Source: Phycomyces blakesleeanus NRRL 1555(-)
Taxonomy: Eukaryota; Mucoromycota; Mucoromycetes; Mucorales; Phycomycetaceae
Assembly: GCF_001638985.1 (NCBI RefSeq)
Contig: NW_017265177.1
Coordinates: forward strand, 1 to 64,000
Reading direction: 5' to 3'
Length of the DNA stretch: 64,000 nucleotides
This document shows, piece after piece, positions 23,138 through 36,737 of this stretch. The notes below the pieces were generated by a model, which saw nothing but the letters and a program-made list of their open reading frames with translations, did no database searches and was not told the DNA's origin. Position 1 is the first letter of the stretch. Every line of letters starts with the position of its first letter. A program made the translations under genes and the position numbers.

Positions 23138-25371
23138 ATGAAGTGGACAGGAATTCTAACAATCGTGTCTATAATGGCACTACAGCCATGCTCGGCTGGT
23201 TTCTGGGATCCTGTTCCACTTGACAGCACCCCAAAAACGCCCGCACCTCCCGCTAGACTCGACTACAAACTCTCATTCAAAGATCCTTTTTACTACAATG
23301 GCTCAATTCCTTTCTGGAAAGCAAGCGATAGTGAGTTTGTAATTTGGAATGCATAATATATACACAATAAAGTCTCATTCAATAACCTCGCCATAGATGT
23401 CATCAAATCCGATGATTTTCTTCGCTTGGCTCCTTCAGTACCTAACACCAGGGGCTGGGTGTGGTCTGAACGTCCAAACCCATATCCTGAATGGGAAGCA
23501 GAATTAGTCTTTCGCGTAACTGGTACTCAGATTCACGGTGGAAGAGGCTTGGCTTTTTGGTACACTAAAGACTCTATGGAGGATGGCCCTGTATTTGGTT
23601 CCAAGGATAAGTGGGATGGGCTGAGTATCTGGCTTGATTCTGCTAACCCAAAGGTAATAGAGAATACAGGGGGGGGGGGGGTGCACATTAATAAAGAGAG
23701 AAAAAAGAGGGACGAGAATATATCTATATATACAAATGCAAATAGTAAAAGGGGTTATATATTTTAAGGATCAAGTATTGAATGGATCTTTATAGACACA
23801 CACACCAACTACTATGGTTTTATTGAATGATGGCACAGTTGCGATGGCCTCTGGAGGGGTTGATCCTACAAAGCATATGTTGGGTTCCTGCTCTATAAAT
23901 TATCGTAATACTCCTGGCCCGGCATTTCTTCGAGTTACCTACAAAGACAAGACATTAACGGTAAGTCAGGCTATTTAATCAATACAAAACAGGTTTTCAA
24001 TGGACTGATTGTATCTTTTTTTTTTAAAAAAAAAAAAGGTTTCTATCGATTCATTGGGTAACGGCCAAGACTTCCGCCTCTGTTTACAAAAGTCAGGCAT
24101 CAAACTTCCTACTGATTATTACTTTGGTGTTTCGGTAAGATTACTTATAATATGTACACAATATGTGAGTGCAGATGGAATTCAATATTTACGCGCCTTG
24201 TATTTTATTCTACTCTATAATTATTATTCGTTTCGGTTTTTGCGGACTCATGCTTAGGCTGCTTCACATTCACCTGCTGGTAGGAAATAAATATGGGGCA
24301 AGAAGCTATGTACTTAATAGATATATAGATGACCATGATGTTATTTCCTTTGAGCTCAAACAGCTCAACCCACCCGCAAAGACGCAGGTAACATCAAAAC
24401 CACGTCGTAGTTTGATGACTATTTATTTTTAAAAAAGAAAGTGTTTGCTTATCGCGTGAATTAGACTTTAAAGCGGCCGATGGAGGACGCCAAAATCAAA
24501 CAGGGAGAGGAGTTTAAAGAGATTGACAAGGAGCAAAAAAAGGTAATTTGATCCCAATATATATATGATCAATGCGTGTCTAACTGCCAGCACAACAACA
24601 AAACGCACGAATTGTAGAAAATAGAAGCTGCTGAATTTCATATCAAGCAAATGAAATCAGCTGCGGAAGGAGATGAAGTCAAAGGGGAAACTACAGCCAC
24701 TCTCGCCGCAATCTTTGACACTCAGCGTAGAACAATGGAAAACTTGGTACTTGTCCAAATGCAAATTGAAGCTTTGGGCGCACCTACACCCGAAATGTTG
24801 ATCAAAGGCCAGGTTCCTCCAAAAGACACCACAGAGTCATTAAAAGACAGCAAGAATAATGTGGATAACAGTGCGGTTTTGTAAGAACAAACGACAGAAA
24901 AGATATTGATTTGATATTTTTTGGCTAACTATTAAATTAATAGAGACGAGATTAAACGTGTGGCAAGTGAAATTCAAAAGGAATCTGAAAAGAACATTGC
25001 TCGCATTGAAGCCATTTCCCAAGAACACGAGCGTAAATTCAAGAGTGTTACTGACTCTTTATCAGGGCTCGAACGTGTCCTGCAGTCCCTAGATGTAATT
25101 ATATTTGAATCATTGAATTATTTTTTGGGATAGAGGGGTTTTTTTTACGCGCTAACATTTCTGTGTACAATAGAGCCGTATGATTGTTCAAGTAAACACC
25201 ATGCAAACAAAGATGAGTGAGATGACTAGAGAGTCTGCAGAGACAAAGGGAACAATGTCTAGTATTGGAAAGTACATTGTCTACGCTCTGCTTATTCAGG
25301 GTTTCCTGGGAGTGGGGGTGTACTTTTATTGGAAGTTACGTGTCGAAAGAAACGAAAAGAAGTTCCTTTAA
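23138..25371 (+). CDS. ERGIC-53/VIP36-type L-lectin cargo receptor
   Basis: Ten exons: 23138-23330, 23397-23653, 23796-23960, 24039-24134, 24258-24279, 24329-24387, 24465-24542, 24618-24880, 24944-25094, 25174-25371; 493 aa. A signal peptide (about 1-20, MKWTGILTIVSIMALQPCSA) precedes an L-type lectin domain with YKLSFKDPF, GRGLAFWYT, WDGLSIWLDS, VLLNDGT and DDHDVISFEL. A coiled-coil stalk follows (about 290-450), then a single membrane segment (about 462-481) and a short cytosolic tail ending KKFL. The di-lysine at -4/-3 is the COPI retrieval signal, as in KKFF of human ERGIC-53. Such proteins cycle between ER and Golgi and carry glycoproteins forward. The stalk suggests oligomerisation. The 22-nt exon 5 is among the smallest in the window, but the frame through it is unambiguous. 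Confidence 0.92.
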
Positions 25372-25701
25372 ATAGCAAGTAAAATGAACCCAATTATTAC
25401 GTAAAATACAAACACTGTTCTTTTTTTTATTACCACTGTAAGAATGAAAAATAAAAAATAAAAATAAAACAATAAACCCGCACACAGGGTCAAGAAAGCA
25501 TTTCTTTTTAAATATCAAGAGGAAGACACCTGTCAAAATAGCGTATTGTCGGGAACACATTATCTACCCATCCACTTTATTTATTTATTTTATTTATAAA
25601 GGATTAAAAATCTATTATTGTCACGTGATGTTGAAAAGGGTAAACATACTTTGCAGAAATATCTTGTAAACTCACCTCCCTCCCCCCTCTTAAACCACGC
25701 T
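25372..25701. other. Short spacer, lectin 3' end / CBP3 promoter
   Basis: About 330 bp, A/T-rich, with a CACGTGA E-box-like motif at 25622-25628, roughly 75 bp upstream of the CBP3 start. Its function is a guess. Confidence 0.35.
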
Positions 25702-26905
25702 ATGTCTTTGCCGCTTGGAAATACCCTGTCCAAAGTAAACAACAAGAATTTGGTTGAATATTCAACAAAAAACCCACTCTGAACTCCAACATTCACACTT
25801 TATTTTTGTAAATTGCCCGGCTGTTTTTAGGTGTCGGTTGCTCGATCACCTCTCAGACTTGCTAGTCTTGTCAAGGCACCTTCCGCTCGGCTTGTCCAGC
25901 ATGTCGTAAGTTTACTGAATTACACGGAGATCATTTTGGAATTGGAATTGAACCGAGTTCGAAAATATCTAGCAACGTCCCTTAGCACTGGCTATGTACT
26001 CAACCGAAGTCAGAGCCAGCGAAACCACTCCCCCAAAAAAATATTCTGAAACTACCAAGAAAATTGTTTACGGCTTGGCTAAGGTTATGGGTTATTACTC
26101 TGAGGGATCGACCGCTATCAAATCAAGTCACGAATTGTACAACTTGTGTGCTAGACAGATGGAGTTGAACAAGGACTTCTTTGTCACCTGTGAGTGTTAT
26201 ATATTGCACAATATGATTGACTAAAACAAAAAATTAATGATGTTCTTTACGGATCGTTTAGCTTGTAATTTGCCTGATAACTTTCAGACCTGGTTCTCTG
26301 TCACCCAATTGCATGTGTGGATGCTCATGGTACGTCTTAGAGCGGAGGGAAATGGTAAGCTGTATACCCAAGAGCTAGTCAATCGTTTCTTCGATGATGC
26401 CGAGGATAAAATCAGAGAATACGGTGTAAGTGATACTATATTATGATTATTATTATACGTGTGTGTGTGTAAAAAAAATGGCAACTGGGTTATTGACTAG
26501 GCATGTTCTTTGATTTTTTTTTAAAAAAAAATGTATGTATGTATACACAATACAGATCTCCCAACAGCGTGTGATTAAGAGTTACATCAAAGATTTGCTG
26601 GCCCAGTTCCATGGAGGTGTTGTAGCTTATGATGAAGGCATGTGCAAGGATGATCCTGTATTGGCTGCTGCATTGTGGAGGTAAAAGACATGTGTAATTT
26701 AATATACAAAACATTTTATTAACTGTACTGATTGTTTTTTGTTTAATGATCTAGAAACTTATTTGCTCCCTCAGCTAACAATGCGGCTGATTTGGCCAAT
26801 ATGGTCAAATATATCCGTAGAGAACTCAAAGCTCTTGAAGAAATTGATGGCGAAAAGCTGAATGCTGGTATTGCTGCATTTGGAAAACCTGAGGTTGTAG
26901 TTTAG
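25702..26905 (+). CDS. CBP3: CBP3/UQCC1, ubiquinol-cytochrome c reductase assembly chaperone
   Basis: Six exons: 25702-25734, 25831-25905, 25973-26189, 26262-26425, 26556-26680, 26755-26905; 254 aa. The first exon is supported by its GTAAAC donor and by the frame across the join (MSLPLGNTLSKVSVARSPL). The first about 45 residues are basic and Ser/Leu-rich, as expected for a mitochondrial presequence. The rest is the Ubiq_cyt_C_chap domain: SHELYNLCARQMELNKDFF, CNLPDNFQTWFSVTQLHVW, LVNRFFDDAEDKIREYGISQ, SYIKDLLAQFHGGVVAYDEG and DDPVLAAALWRNLF. Cbp3, with Cbp6, binds the mitoribosome exit and newly made cytochrome b to start complex III assembly. It is the plus-strand neighbour of the lectin gene and convergent with the bS6m gene. 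Confidence 0.93.
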
Positions 26906-27511
26906 AATCTCTAATCCCCTACACCAACACCTACACCAACATCAATACAACAACACAATACCGACATCGACATCGACGCCGACAGCAACACACTAACACA
27001 CCAACACAACACACAACAAACAATTCATATATATACTTCTCTCTCTCTCTCTTTGAACCGAAACCAAAACCTTCAGTTCATTTTTGTTTGTTGCTACTCC
27101 ACAAGACAATATCCATTTTATTTCTGTTCTTGTTTTCGTTTTCGTACACATCGCCCCAAATCCTTTTCTTCTTTTCACATACAACTGAATTCACCTCACA
27201 AATACACCCAAAAAAATGATACAATAAATTAAATATAGACAATAAAACACGCCTTTGTCATAGAATCCTAATCCAAACTTCATTTTTCACCAAGGGAATT
27301 ATTCTGAAGAAAAGGAAAGCAATCTAAAGAGTGAGAAAGAGGCATGTATTCCCCCCTCTTACATTCTACTTTGGCTCTATTTACAAAAATAAAAATACGG
27401 AAAACCGGAATTTTACATCACATACGCACACAATAACAAGCTATCCATGCTCCACTTGTCTTTTGCTTTTCTTTCTTTTCGATGGAGGGTTTTTTTTTGC
27501 TTTCTTCCTTT
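26906..27511. other. Intergenic between convergent genes
   Basis: Downstream of CBP3 a low-complexity ACACCAAC/ACATCGAC tract (about 26918-27025) probably forms its 3' UTR, followed by (CT)n at 27038-27052. The right part is the 3' flank of the minus-strand bS6m gene. No gene seen. Confidence 0.45.
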
Positions 27512-28087
27512 TTACTGAGACTTGTCAGGTCGGGCAATCGAAGTCTCCAGTTTGTCCCCCAACTTGATGAAAGTATGGCGCAGAACACGGGAGTCAACCA
27601 AAAGCTTCTTGCCGAGGTCCTGAACAATCAAAGGATTGGCATCGAAATGCATAACCCAATACCTTTTTTTTCAAGATGAAGAAAGAGTCATATCAGTTCC
27701 ATGCTTGAATTATTGATGTTGCCTTTGTCTATCTGCAGCTTGCGTTCATTCTTTCTTTCTCTGTCTCTGTTTCGTATGTATGCTGCTATTTTACGTACTG
27801 TCCTTCGTTGAAGTAAGCTTGATGTCTCTTGATGCGATGAGGAATCTTCATCTCCCCCCAGTTATCGAATCCGCGAACAACACCACCGCGCTGCAAGACT
27901 TGACTTGCAGAGGTCTTGATGAGATCCTTCAGGTTGCTCTTTTTAAATTTTATCGATATTAAAAAAAGGGAGGTATTACACAAGGAAAATTAGAATGATA
28001 TTTGTTATTGTGTTTAATTGCATTTGCTGGGTCAATTACCTCTACAAGGTGAGCCCGTGCTATGCAGACAAGTTCGTAGAATGGCAT
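27512..28087 (-). CDS. MRP17: Mitochondrial small-subunit ribosomal protein bS6m
   Basis: Three exons on the minus strand, 28087-28040, 27938-27799 and 27662-27512, give 112 aa, the usual S6 length. The start MPFYELVCIARAHLVE is almost invariant in fungal mitochondrial S6 (yeast Mrp17, human MRPS6). It is followed by LKDLIKTSASQVLQRGGVVR, GFDNWGEMKIPHRIKRHQ, GQYWVMHFDANP and RVLRHTFIKLGDKLE. bS6m sits in the platform of the mitoribosomal small subunit next to bS18m. The second donor is taken as CA|GTACGT (not the adjacent GTAAAA) because only this yields GQYWVMHF. The gene faces the TBC gene across about 2 kb of AT-rich DNA. Confidence 0.93.
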
Positions 28088-30138
28088 GGTTAAGTCTATG
28101 ACGAGGGCAGCTTGCAAGCGGGATCTGTGTAGATCACCAAAACAAACGAGTACGTCACAATCCAGGTCCTCCGGTGACTGCTGTCAAGAGATAAAGATAG
28201 AGCGGCATGGAGATGTAAAACGGCAAGCCTAGAAAGTTATATCGCTTCCTTTATGACCACTATTATTATAATTATTGCGTTAAATTTTATTTTTGTTTTT
28301 GTTTTTCTGAGAAAAAATACTTGCTTAAATCCCAAGGTATTATCTAGTCTAGTCTAGTGAATTAAAGATAAAACATTTATACGTATTATGTACTGCAGAC
28401 TAAATTTAACCTTTTGGACAAAACTAGCAAGTGTTTTCATATATATATACATATATAATCAATTAAAAAGACACAATTCTCTTGGCAGTTTCTGTGTGAT
28501 TGTGTAGCTACAATATTTTGTTTTGTCCTTTTCAAACTTCAGCATCTCTTTATACTTTATATTTTATACTTTTGTTGTTTCACAAAGTAAAGCATTGCCT
28601 TTAATATGCAAATGAAAATTAACAGGATTAGAAAACACTCTCTAGTCATAAGTTGCTTATAAAGAAAGAAGCAATATCCAACAAGACTTGGAGCGAGTTC
28701 TGTTTGCCTATTAAAAATAATGTATAAAGAAAAGTATGATAGAAATAGTACCTGGGCAATGGTCTAAAAGTGATGTCACTAAAGCCATGAACATAGCAAA
28801 TATCACACTACAGGGAAAACTATGGGTCTAGGGAGGTATATTTTTGCCTTTTGAACTACAATAGTAAAGAGATATGAAATTTCTGGCTATTTTTATCTAA
28901 TAAGATTTCAAAGTATCTTATTATTATTATTATTAGCACGCTGTCAAATGATCAAATATGAAGCCTACAGTTTGGAGAAAGAAAGAAAAATCACATGTAA
29001 TTTTTTCTTCTTTTTTAAGAAAAGAAAAAAAGCTCAAAAGCAAATCAAAGGCTTTATTGGAGAATAGATGATAATTATTAGTATATGCTTACCACAAGTT
29101 AGTAGCAAAATCGGATTATATCAAAGAATCCCGAAAACTGTGCAATCCGACGTTCCCTAAAGAGCACCGCAAGATGTCTGAAGCATGATCTTCTTATAGG
29201 TCACCGACTTCCTGAATCTTAGCGCAGATTAAACGTTGTTTTGCACTTATATCCTTTATTCATGATTGATTGAGGTGATGCCCTTGATTAACCTTGTGCT
29301 AGGAGTGCCATATTTCTGCAAGCTATTCCTTTATGAATAAAACAATAAAAATGAAATAAAACCAAAAGTATCAATGAATTAGACATGTTTGAGTCGGCGC
29401 TGATAGAAAATAAAAGTTAAAAAATAATAGGCACTAAACTTTGGCTTTTTGTCTTACAAGGATAATAAAAATGCCGATAAATGGATTGTGAGAATAAGAA
29501 AATATATGTATATGTTTTTGATAGACAACAATTGGGTCAATTGATAAAGATAATGCTTGTTATTCAATAGACTTTTAGGCAGACATTGGATACCAACAAA
29601 AGCAATGCACTGAAGTTTTATATGCAAATTAAAGATTATATCTTGTATTCTTGTGAACCATGCTTTTTGGTAATTAAGAAAAGGCCAAGAAAGATATCGT
29701 CTATCTATCTATCTATCTATCTATTTAAATATCTTTCCATTGGGCTTGCTTGTATTCAATGCTACTATAGTTAAAGTGTAAAATTGAAATTGATCGATAT
29801 TAATACAACTTGTGTATATATTCGTTTTGAAACGCTTAAATCGTTTCTATGCGTTTCACAGTCACTCGTGCGCGCTGTTCAAAAGTAGCTCAATTTTTTT
29901 TCTCTTTTATTGCATCTCAGTCTTGTGCTCTCTCTTTTTTTTAAATATATATATATATAGGCACAATGTAATTATTTATATATAAATAAATAAATAATAA
30001 ATTATACTTGGTCTCGCATAGTGTATTATTGACTAGTGTCCCGAAAGTACCTTATTTTCAAACTATCAGTTTATCTCCACTTCTTTTCCTCTTCTTACCT
30101 CTTCTTCTTTTGCTTTGATCATTCTACTCAATTTCATC
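28088..30138. other. AT-rich intergenic region between divergent genes
   Basis: About 2 kb with no supportable gene. It contains (TTA)n at 28918-28937, (CTAT)n at 29699-29725, (TA)n near 29945-29959 and poly-A/T tracts. The window at 29100-29280 is locally less AT-rich and may be an old coding relic, but no frame is readable. Confidence 0.4.
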
Positions 30139-32428
30139 ATGGAATCTTCTTACAAAGAAAGGTACAAGCACCTGAAATTTATGTACCTTTCTTTACGTCT
30201 TTTTGAGTTGAAATGATCTATTCGGCTCATTCACTTGCTTTATATGCACTTTGGGTTTTCAAATAATATTCTCGCATTAGAATGTCGATATCAATAGCCG
30301 CTAATCAATACCGTATTATATATATATATATATATATTATCTATTTTCAACTGTTCAGATTAAAATACTTTCAACGGACTTTGAGTGTCGAGCCAGAGTC
30401 AGAAGATGAAGAAGCATGGACACCAGTCATTGACATGAAGGCATTCCAAGAAGCTTGTCTTTATGGTAATAACAATACTTTGAAAAATACAACATAGCAC
30501 AAAAGAATTATAGTGCTTTAGATTTCATTAGATTTGTTTTTATATCTATCTACCTATCTACAGAATTCATCGTCTTGTTTTCATTCATTTAATTGGCTAT
30601 TGTTTGGGGGTAGGTATTCCTGATGAGGTTGGAGTACGACCTATTGCCTGGAAAGTACTTTTAGGCTACCTTCCACCCGATAAACGCATGTGGCAAAGTA
30701 CTCTTTCTAATCAGAGACTATGCTACTATGTAAGTTTGGTTTTATTTTATTTTTGTGTTGTGTTGTGTTTCTATACCATTTGTATCATTAGTATTAATTA
30801 TTAGCCCTATATATATAAAAAGTATATGTATACATGTATGCACATCTTTGTTATTATGACCTAGCATACTAAAGTCATAGTTTGATACCTAGAACCTGGT
30901 AAGAGATCTTTTGGAAGAACCAGGTGGAGAACCTCCCTCAAGAGACCATGTAAGGAAAAAAAATCTTTTTCGAAATAAAATCAATTGTACCCTACAAATT
31001 CCCCTCACTTTTGAACCAGCATTTGTACCATTGCATTGTTTGTCCTGCATTTCTTGATCCTTATTATTTATTTATCTGTTTATTTGTGTATATGTGCACT
31101 TTGCAGCCACTCTGTGGAGATCCTTCTTCAAAATGGGCTACCTATTTCCACGACAACACCTTTTTGGACCAAATCGACAAGGATATTCGACGCACCCTGC
31201 CAGACTTTGCGTTTTTTCAACTCCATGTCCCTCAAAACCCACAGAATCCCTTATCAGCCCCGCCGCGTCCCGAGAAAGAAGACGATTTTCAAAAGACAGA
31301 GTTAGAGATAGGAGATCTTTTGGGGCCTGACCGTCCCATGTCTGCCCATCGTTTTTCTTTTGGATTAATGGGACGTCCACGCTCATCTTCAGCTGCCTCT
31401 AAAAAGTCGCCAAAGACGACGACAGTTGATACCAGAGCTCGTTCTAATTCCAAGAGCTCCCTTCGATCCTTCTCTTCAAGTAACTTTGGAGACATGAATG
31501 CCGACAAACTCTCAGCTCCTCGTAGTATTGTCAGGAAATTGTCATCAGCCTTCAAGTCAGGCTCAAACCAAATGACCCAAAAATCAAAGAAACTCGAACC
31601 ACCCCCAAAACCTACTCTATGTCCATATATCACAAACCGTCGTACATTGTTCAAACGTGTCGTTCATCTGAACAACGAATTCGGTATACAGGACCACTCC
31701 GAGACAGTGAAACAAATGACACTCATTGGCGATATTTACACACCTGACTTCCACTGGGAAGCTATCGAACGTCTTTTATTCATTTATGCCAAACTTAATC
31801 CAGGTGTTGGCTATGTTCAAGGCATGAATGAACTCTTGGCTCCCATTTATTACGTCTTTTCCAAAGATCCCAATATAGACGAACAAGCCCATGCAGAAGC
31901 AGATGCTTTCTTTGTGTTTACGAATCTTATGTCCGACGTTCGCGATCATTTTGTTCGCTCACTCGATCATGATAGCAACACTGGAATTAATGCAACCATG
32001 ATGCGCATGAGCCAACGCTTCAAGTGGGTTGACCAAGCTCTCTGGAGAGACTTGAACAGAAAAGATGTAAAGGAGCAATATTATGCATTCCGTTGGATCA
32101 CTGTTTTGTGCTCACAGGAGTGGGACCTACCCGACGTTATCCGTTTGTGGGACTCTATCCTTGCTGATCGTAATCGACAAGATAGCAATCTAGATGACTC
32201 TAGATTTGAATTTCTGTTAGATTTTTCAGTTGCTATGCTCACGTAAGTTTGTCAACAAAAGATATATATATTTAAACTATATATTTCTTGGGAATTATTA
32301 TCCAAGATTTTTTTAAAAAAAAATGAGGTTGTGGAATGCTCATCAAAAAGAGCTACAGGTGCGTAAGACAGGAGCTTCTTCAAGGAGACTTTGGAGATAA
32401 TGTGCGATTGTTGCAGGCAAGCGTTATA

Positions 32429-32464
<36 letters not shown>

Positions 32465-33388
32465 AGATATACTGCTTGATACAATGTGAACGAAGGAGAG
32501 TGGATTGCCTAATATTTGTATGTATCTTTTCTTTTTTGGCTCTATTAGAATTATCCACTTGATGATATACAGGTCGTGCTCAAGACTGCTTATTCGATAC
32601 GTGATATGCGTCTGCAAGCCATAGCTAATGGACAAGTTGTACCAGGTGTAAATGAACAGCGAGGAAGTGGATTCTTTAGTAGTGATTGGAGTGACACTTC
32701 CTCAATCTCATCAAACAGCTCCGGAAATCGCCTCCAGCGGCTACGAGATTCAACTGGTATTGCACGTGCTAGTTTTGAGTCATTTAGACGTGATTCTAAG
32801 GAATCTATCGATGAGCTGTTCAAGAAGGGCATGGCCATTACTCGTGAAAATCCCACTGATATCTGGAAACGTGCAAGCACTGGAGATGTCACACGTTCAC
32901 TCTCTCAACGGCTGAAATTCAACGGACTTGCTTCTAAAGTCAAGCGCTCAGGGTCTGTTAACACTACTAAATCTGCTAACTACAGCAGCCCTGACCTCAA
33001 ACAAGCCGGTCTGGCCAATGAATTTGATGCATCAACTTCAAATCGCCTTGGTCGAAAGAGTGCCGATCGTCTCAGTTGGTTGCGAAATCCCGATCGCGCT
33101 ACTTCCCCTTCTCCTCCTCCATTACCTACGTACACTCCTCCAGCAAGATCCAGTTCACTCCTCAATCGTTTTTCTCAGATAATGGTTAGTAACACTTCTA
33201 TCCCCCCTTATGAGCATAATTCGGACGATCAAGGCCGGAGGCAGGAATACGAACGGCCCCAATCTGCTACATCATCCCACAGTGCAAATGAGACTGAAGA
33301 TGAAAAACGTATTTTTGCGAAAGCTGTATCAGTACGAGATGAGATTCTTGGCAGAAACTCGCAGCAATCTTACCAAGGATTTGTTTAA
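30139..33388 (+). CDS. TBC1D13-type Rab GTPase-activating protein
   Basis: Seven exons: 30139-30161, 30359-30465, 30614-30729, 30893-30949, 31107-32242, 32359-32416, 32549-33388; 778 aa. The Rab-GAP TBC domain starts with GIPDEVGVRPIAWKVLLGYL, then the arginine finger in QIDKDIRRTLPD (Arg130), NRRTLFKRVVHLNNEFG, and the glutamine finger GYVQGMNELLAPIYY (Gln339). The order and the motif MLTCVRQELLQGDFGDNVRLLQNYP match TBC1D13, a GAP for Rab35-type GTPases in membrane traffic. A Ser-rich, probably disordered insert of about 120 residues splits the domain between the arginine-finger block and NRRTLFK. The C-terminal 230 residues are Ser/Arg-rich with no known domain. Intron 6 (32417-32548) has a GC donor (CAG|GCAAGC), required by frame and alignment. 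Confidence 0.92.
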
Positions 33389-34848
33389 AACAAATCTCCA
33401 AAAAAAGCCATAGTTTGTTGTATATGTGTAATTTGTAATTTTTTTCTCCCCTTTCTTTAGTGTATTATGATATATAAAGAAACGCCACCACTGTTCATAT
33501 ATATTACTATTTAACAGAGTCTTCTACTTCCCCCTTGTATTCTGCCTTACTTTTCTTTCTCTCTTTATGGAAGGCACTGATAGAAGCAGAATACTTAAGT
33601 ATATAATAATAATCATAATAATAAAAATAAAAATAATAAAATAATGTCTTTTCTATAATAACAGTACCACTATATTTACCACTATAAATTGGCATGTAGA
33701 ATTAATCAATGTGTCATATATATAATCATATACCTGTATTCGCGGGCTTAAAACAGTTGTTGCAGAACAAAATAAAGTTACAGCTGAGATAGCTGCTTAT
33801 AATACTGAGTACTTGATAAACCTAGTTCCTGCTGAATCTTCTCTAGCTTGCCCATCACTGTTAGAAAGGCTAATAGATGAATAAAATATGGTGAATACAG
33901 GCATAAAGCCGAATTATATGCTCTATACTGCTCAGTATTAAGCTAGCTTTTTCCAACATAATGATTAAAAGAGTGTATGAGTGCGTCAGCTTTAATGAGG
34001 TAGCCGAGTTTTTACATTGAACTGGTATAGAGAGAGATAAATCATTATAACGTGTGTCATAATGCCATGTTTTTGAGGATTATGAAAAAAAAATAGTAGG
34101 TTGTAAGTGCATTTTAACCGAAGAGAAAAAAAAACAGCTGTTATAAACACATTAATATTAACCTATCTACTACTGTTACCTGATTTACTACAACCTTAGT
34201 ACAATGTTTATATAGAATTCTTTCTCTGTCACAATATCAATTACAATAGTGACAAAAAAAACTTGAAAGATATGTAAGCTATGGAATTATGACAGATCAC
34301 TCCATCAGATCCTAAAAAATGTTTATGAAAACCTGCAGTATGGAAAATAGAAAAATCTCTTTTCCATAAACGACAGTCAAACTGTAACAAAAGCATGTTC
34401 TTTAAACAATTTTGGTTTGTGCATCTAGAATAATTTACATTAGTATCAATAACAAAGAAAGCAGATCTGGTTGGAACAGTGCCTTAGAAAACAATATCAT
34501 ATTATAATTGGTACCTAAGTGTGGTAACATATGGGGAGAAATGCGAGGAGTTGCTTAACATTTTTCGAGAATCGGTGCATTACTTCCCCAAAAGCTGCAA
34601 GGTAAATAAATTACATCTCCTTCTGGATTCAGACCTGATCTGGTTCCAGGTATATGCTAAAAATATAATAATCAGATATCATATCCGTTCATTTTAACCA
34701 TTTATTACTTGCAAATGCGAAAATGCCTACGATAATTGGCAGAAAGAGAGAAGGTTTTACTCCAGAATAATATAAATTCTGATCACAAATTAGCTATGAG
34801 TTAGGCTAATCTAAAGCAGGAGGAGTACCTATTGTCACTTTCTATTGA

Positions 34849-34878
34849 GAGATATATTAGTAAATACTAATATATCTC
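34849..34878. repeat. Perfect 14-bp hairpin
   Basis: GAGATATATTAGTA (34849-34862) and its exact reverse complement TACTAATATATCTC (34865-34878) are separated by two bases. No gene adjoins it; it may be a remnant of a fold-back element. Confidence 0.8.
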
Positions 34879-36737
34879 AGCTACTATTGTATGTTAATTA
34901 GACTCATTATATTGTGTTTAAACAAGCTATATTACTCAATCCCTTCATACAAATTTTAACACATTTTTTCAACTCAATAGAATGCAAAGTGCTAGGTATA
35001 AAGTATATAATAGTAATATTCTTTAGATGTTTCCACCAGTATTTTGTCGTTGTTAACACAATCTTTTCTTTCAATTAATCATATATAATATTTTTATTAA
35101 AGTTCATTATATGTGCTTTGTAATATCTGATAAATTATCTCCAATGAATATAATAAGTATTTTGACTTTATGGATTACGAGAAGCGCTTGTTCTCTGAGA
35201 GTTTCATAGAAATAAAAGTAATCGACTGATTGAGATACATGTAACCTTGCATAATTACGATGATTATATATACACTTACAAATCGTTAAGGACAGATATC
35301 AATAGATTCATATTTCAATAGTTAATCCCTAAAATCTATGTATTTATATGCTATCGAGCTTTATCAAGCACGGGGATATTAAGATTACTTATTATATTGC
35401 TACTGCTTATTTATGAAAGAGGACCATAGCTGATTGTATACATATTTGGTCTATTTGCTTAAACTATCCGTTTGTTAATGGCTGGTTGTCACAAATGTAG
35501 CCTAAAGTGTAACTAGTAGCCTGGTGTGCTATTAATTCTGGAGGTGTGGTTCTGGCAGATACATTAGTAAAAATGATATCTACGCTGGATCATATAGTTT
35601 GTATTATGAAGAGCGGAATATAGTACATATATTTAATAATGAAGAAAACTTGGGGTGGTTTGCGGGGCGACTATTCAATTTAATAGAATAAATTAAAAAC
35701 TTGCTAGATAGATGATGGTATAATGTGAGAATATTTATATTTTTCTATTAAAATATTCTAAGAGTGGTTTTATAGTAGTGTTTCCGTTCTAATAATATTG
35801 TCTATTATATAGCCTTAACTATATCTACTTCTTACTAGAACAATTTGTTGTATTTTGAGATGATTTTCATACAAAACAAAATATAGGAATATTATGTGCT
35901 TTTTATTTGAGTAAAATAAGTGCTCTTTAAAGAAAACATAAAGATTAATTTGTGTATTTTACTACAATTGTGTGTCGACAAATGTATACTTTGGGAATAT
36001 TAGATATGAATGGGCAAAAAAATAAACAAGTAGCAATACAGTACTTGTGAAGAGTCACTGTGTTTCTAGTTAAAAAGAGAATATATATAAAGTTATATAA
36101 TATAGTCGATAGTTACTTTTAATGGTAGACTGTTTTTGACAATATAGTGTATAAGGCTATAATGAGAATTTTTTAGGATGATAATGATGTGTTTTATCCA
36201 TAGCCTTAACTAATAGAAATGGGTCCTATAAAGAAGGTACATTGTAATTATATAAAGTCTGTGTTTATATGTTTTTATGACAACAGAATATATCATTTTT
36301 TAGTTGACTATAAAAAAGTATTTCCTAATGTCTTTTAATATATATATAACACCTCACTAGAAAATGTTGTGTAAATCCAAAGGTTAGGAAGAAGAAGAAA
36401 GAAACAAAGATATACATGTGTGTTAAAACAAAAAACCTGAATGATGTGATAAATTGATTCGATCTCGCTTTGGGTCTTACACTCTTGCTACTTAACCTAT
36501 ACACAGAATCACATATTCATTTCTAGACTCTCTTTTGTATAAATTCGAAATAATTTATCTTTTATTCAATTCAATTCGATTCTATTCGACTGTAAGCTAA
36601 TATTAATGGTTTCAATTTACCTTTTAATATATTTTGTAAATAAAGAACATTCAAAGATATGCATTTGCTCCTCACTTAGTTGAGGTTAGCGACCAGCGGC
36701 TGTTCGAATTTTTCCACTCTAAAATAAAATATGAAAG

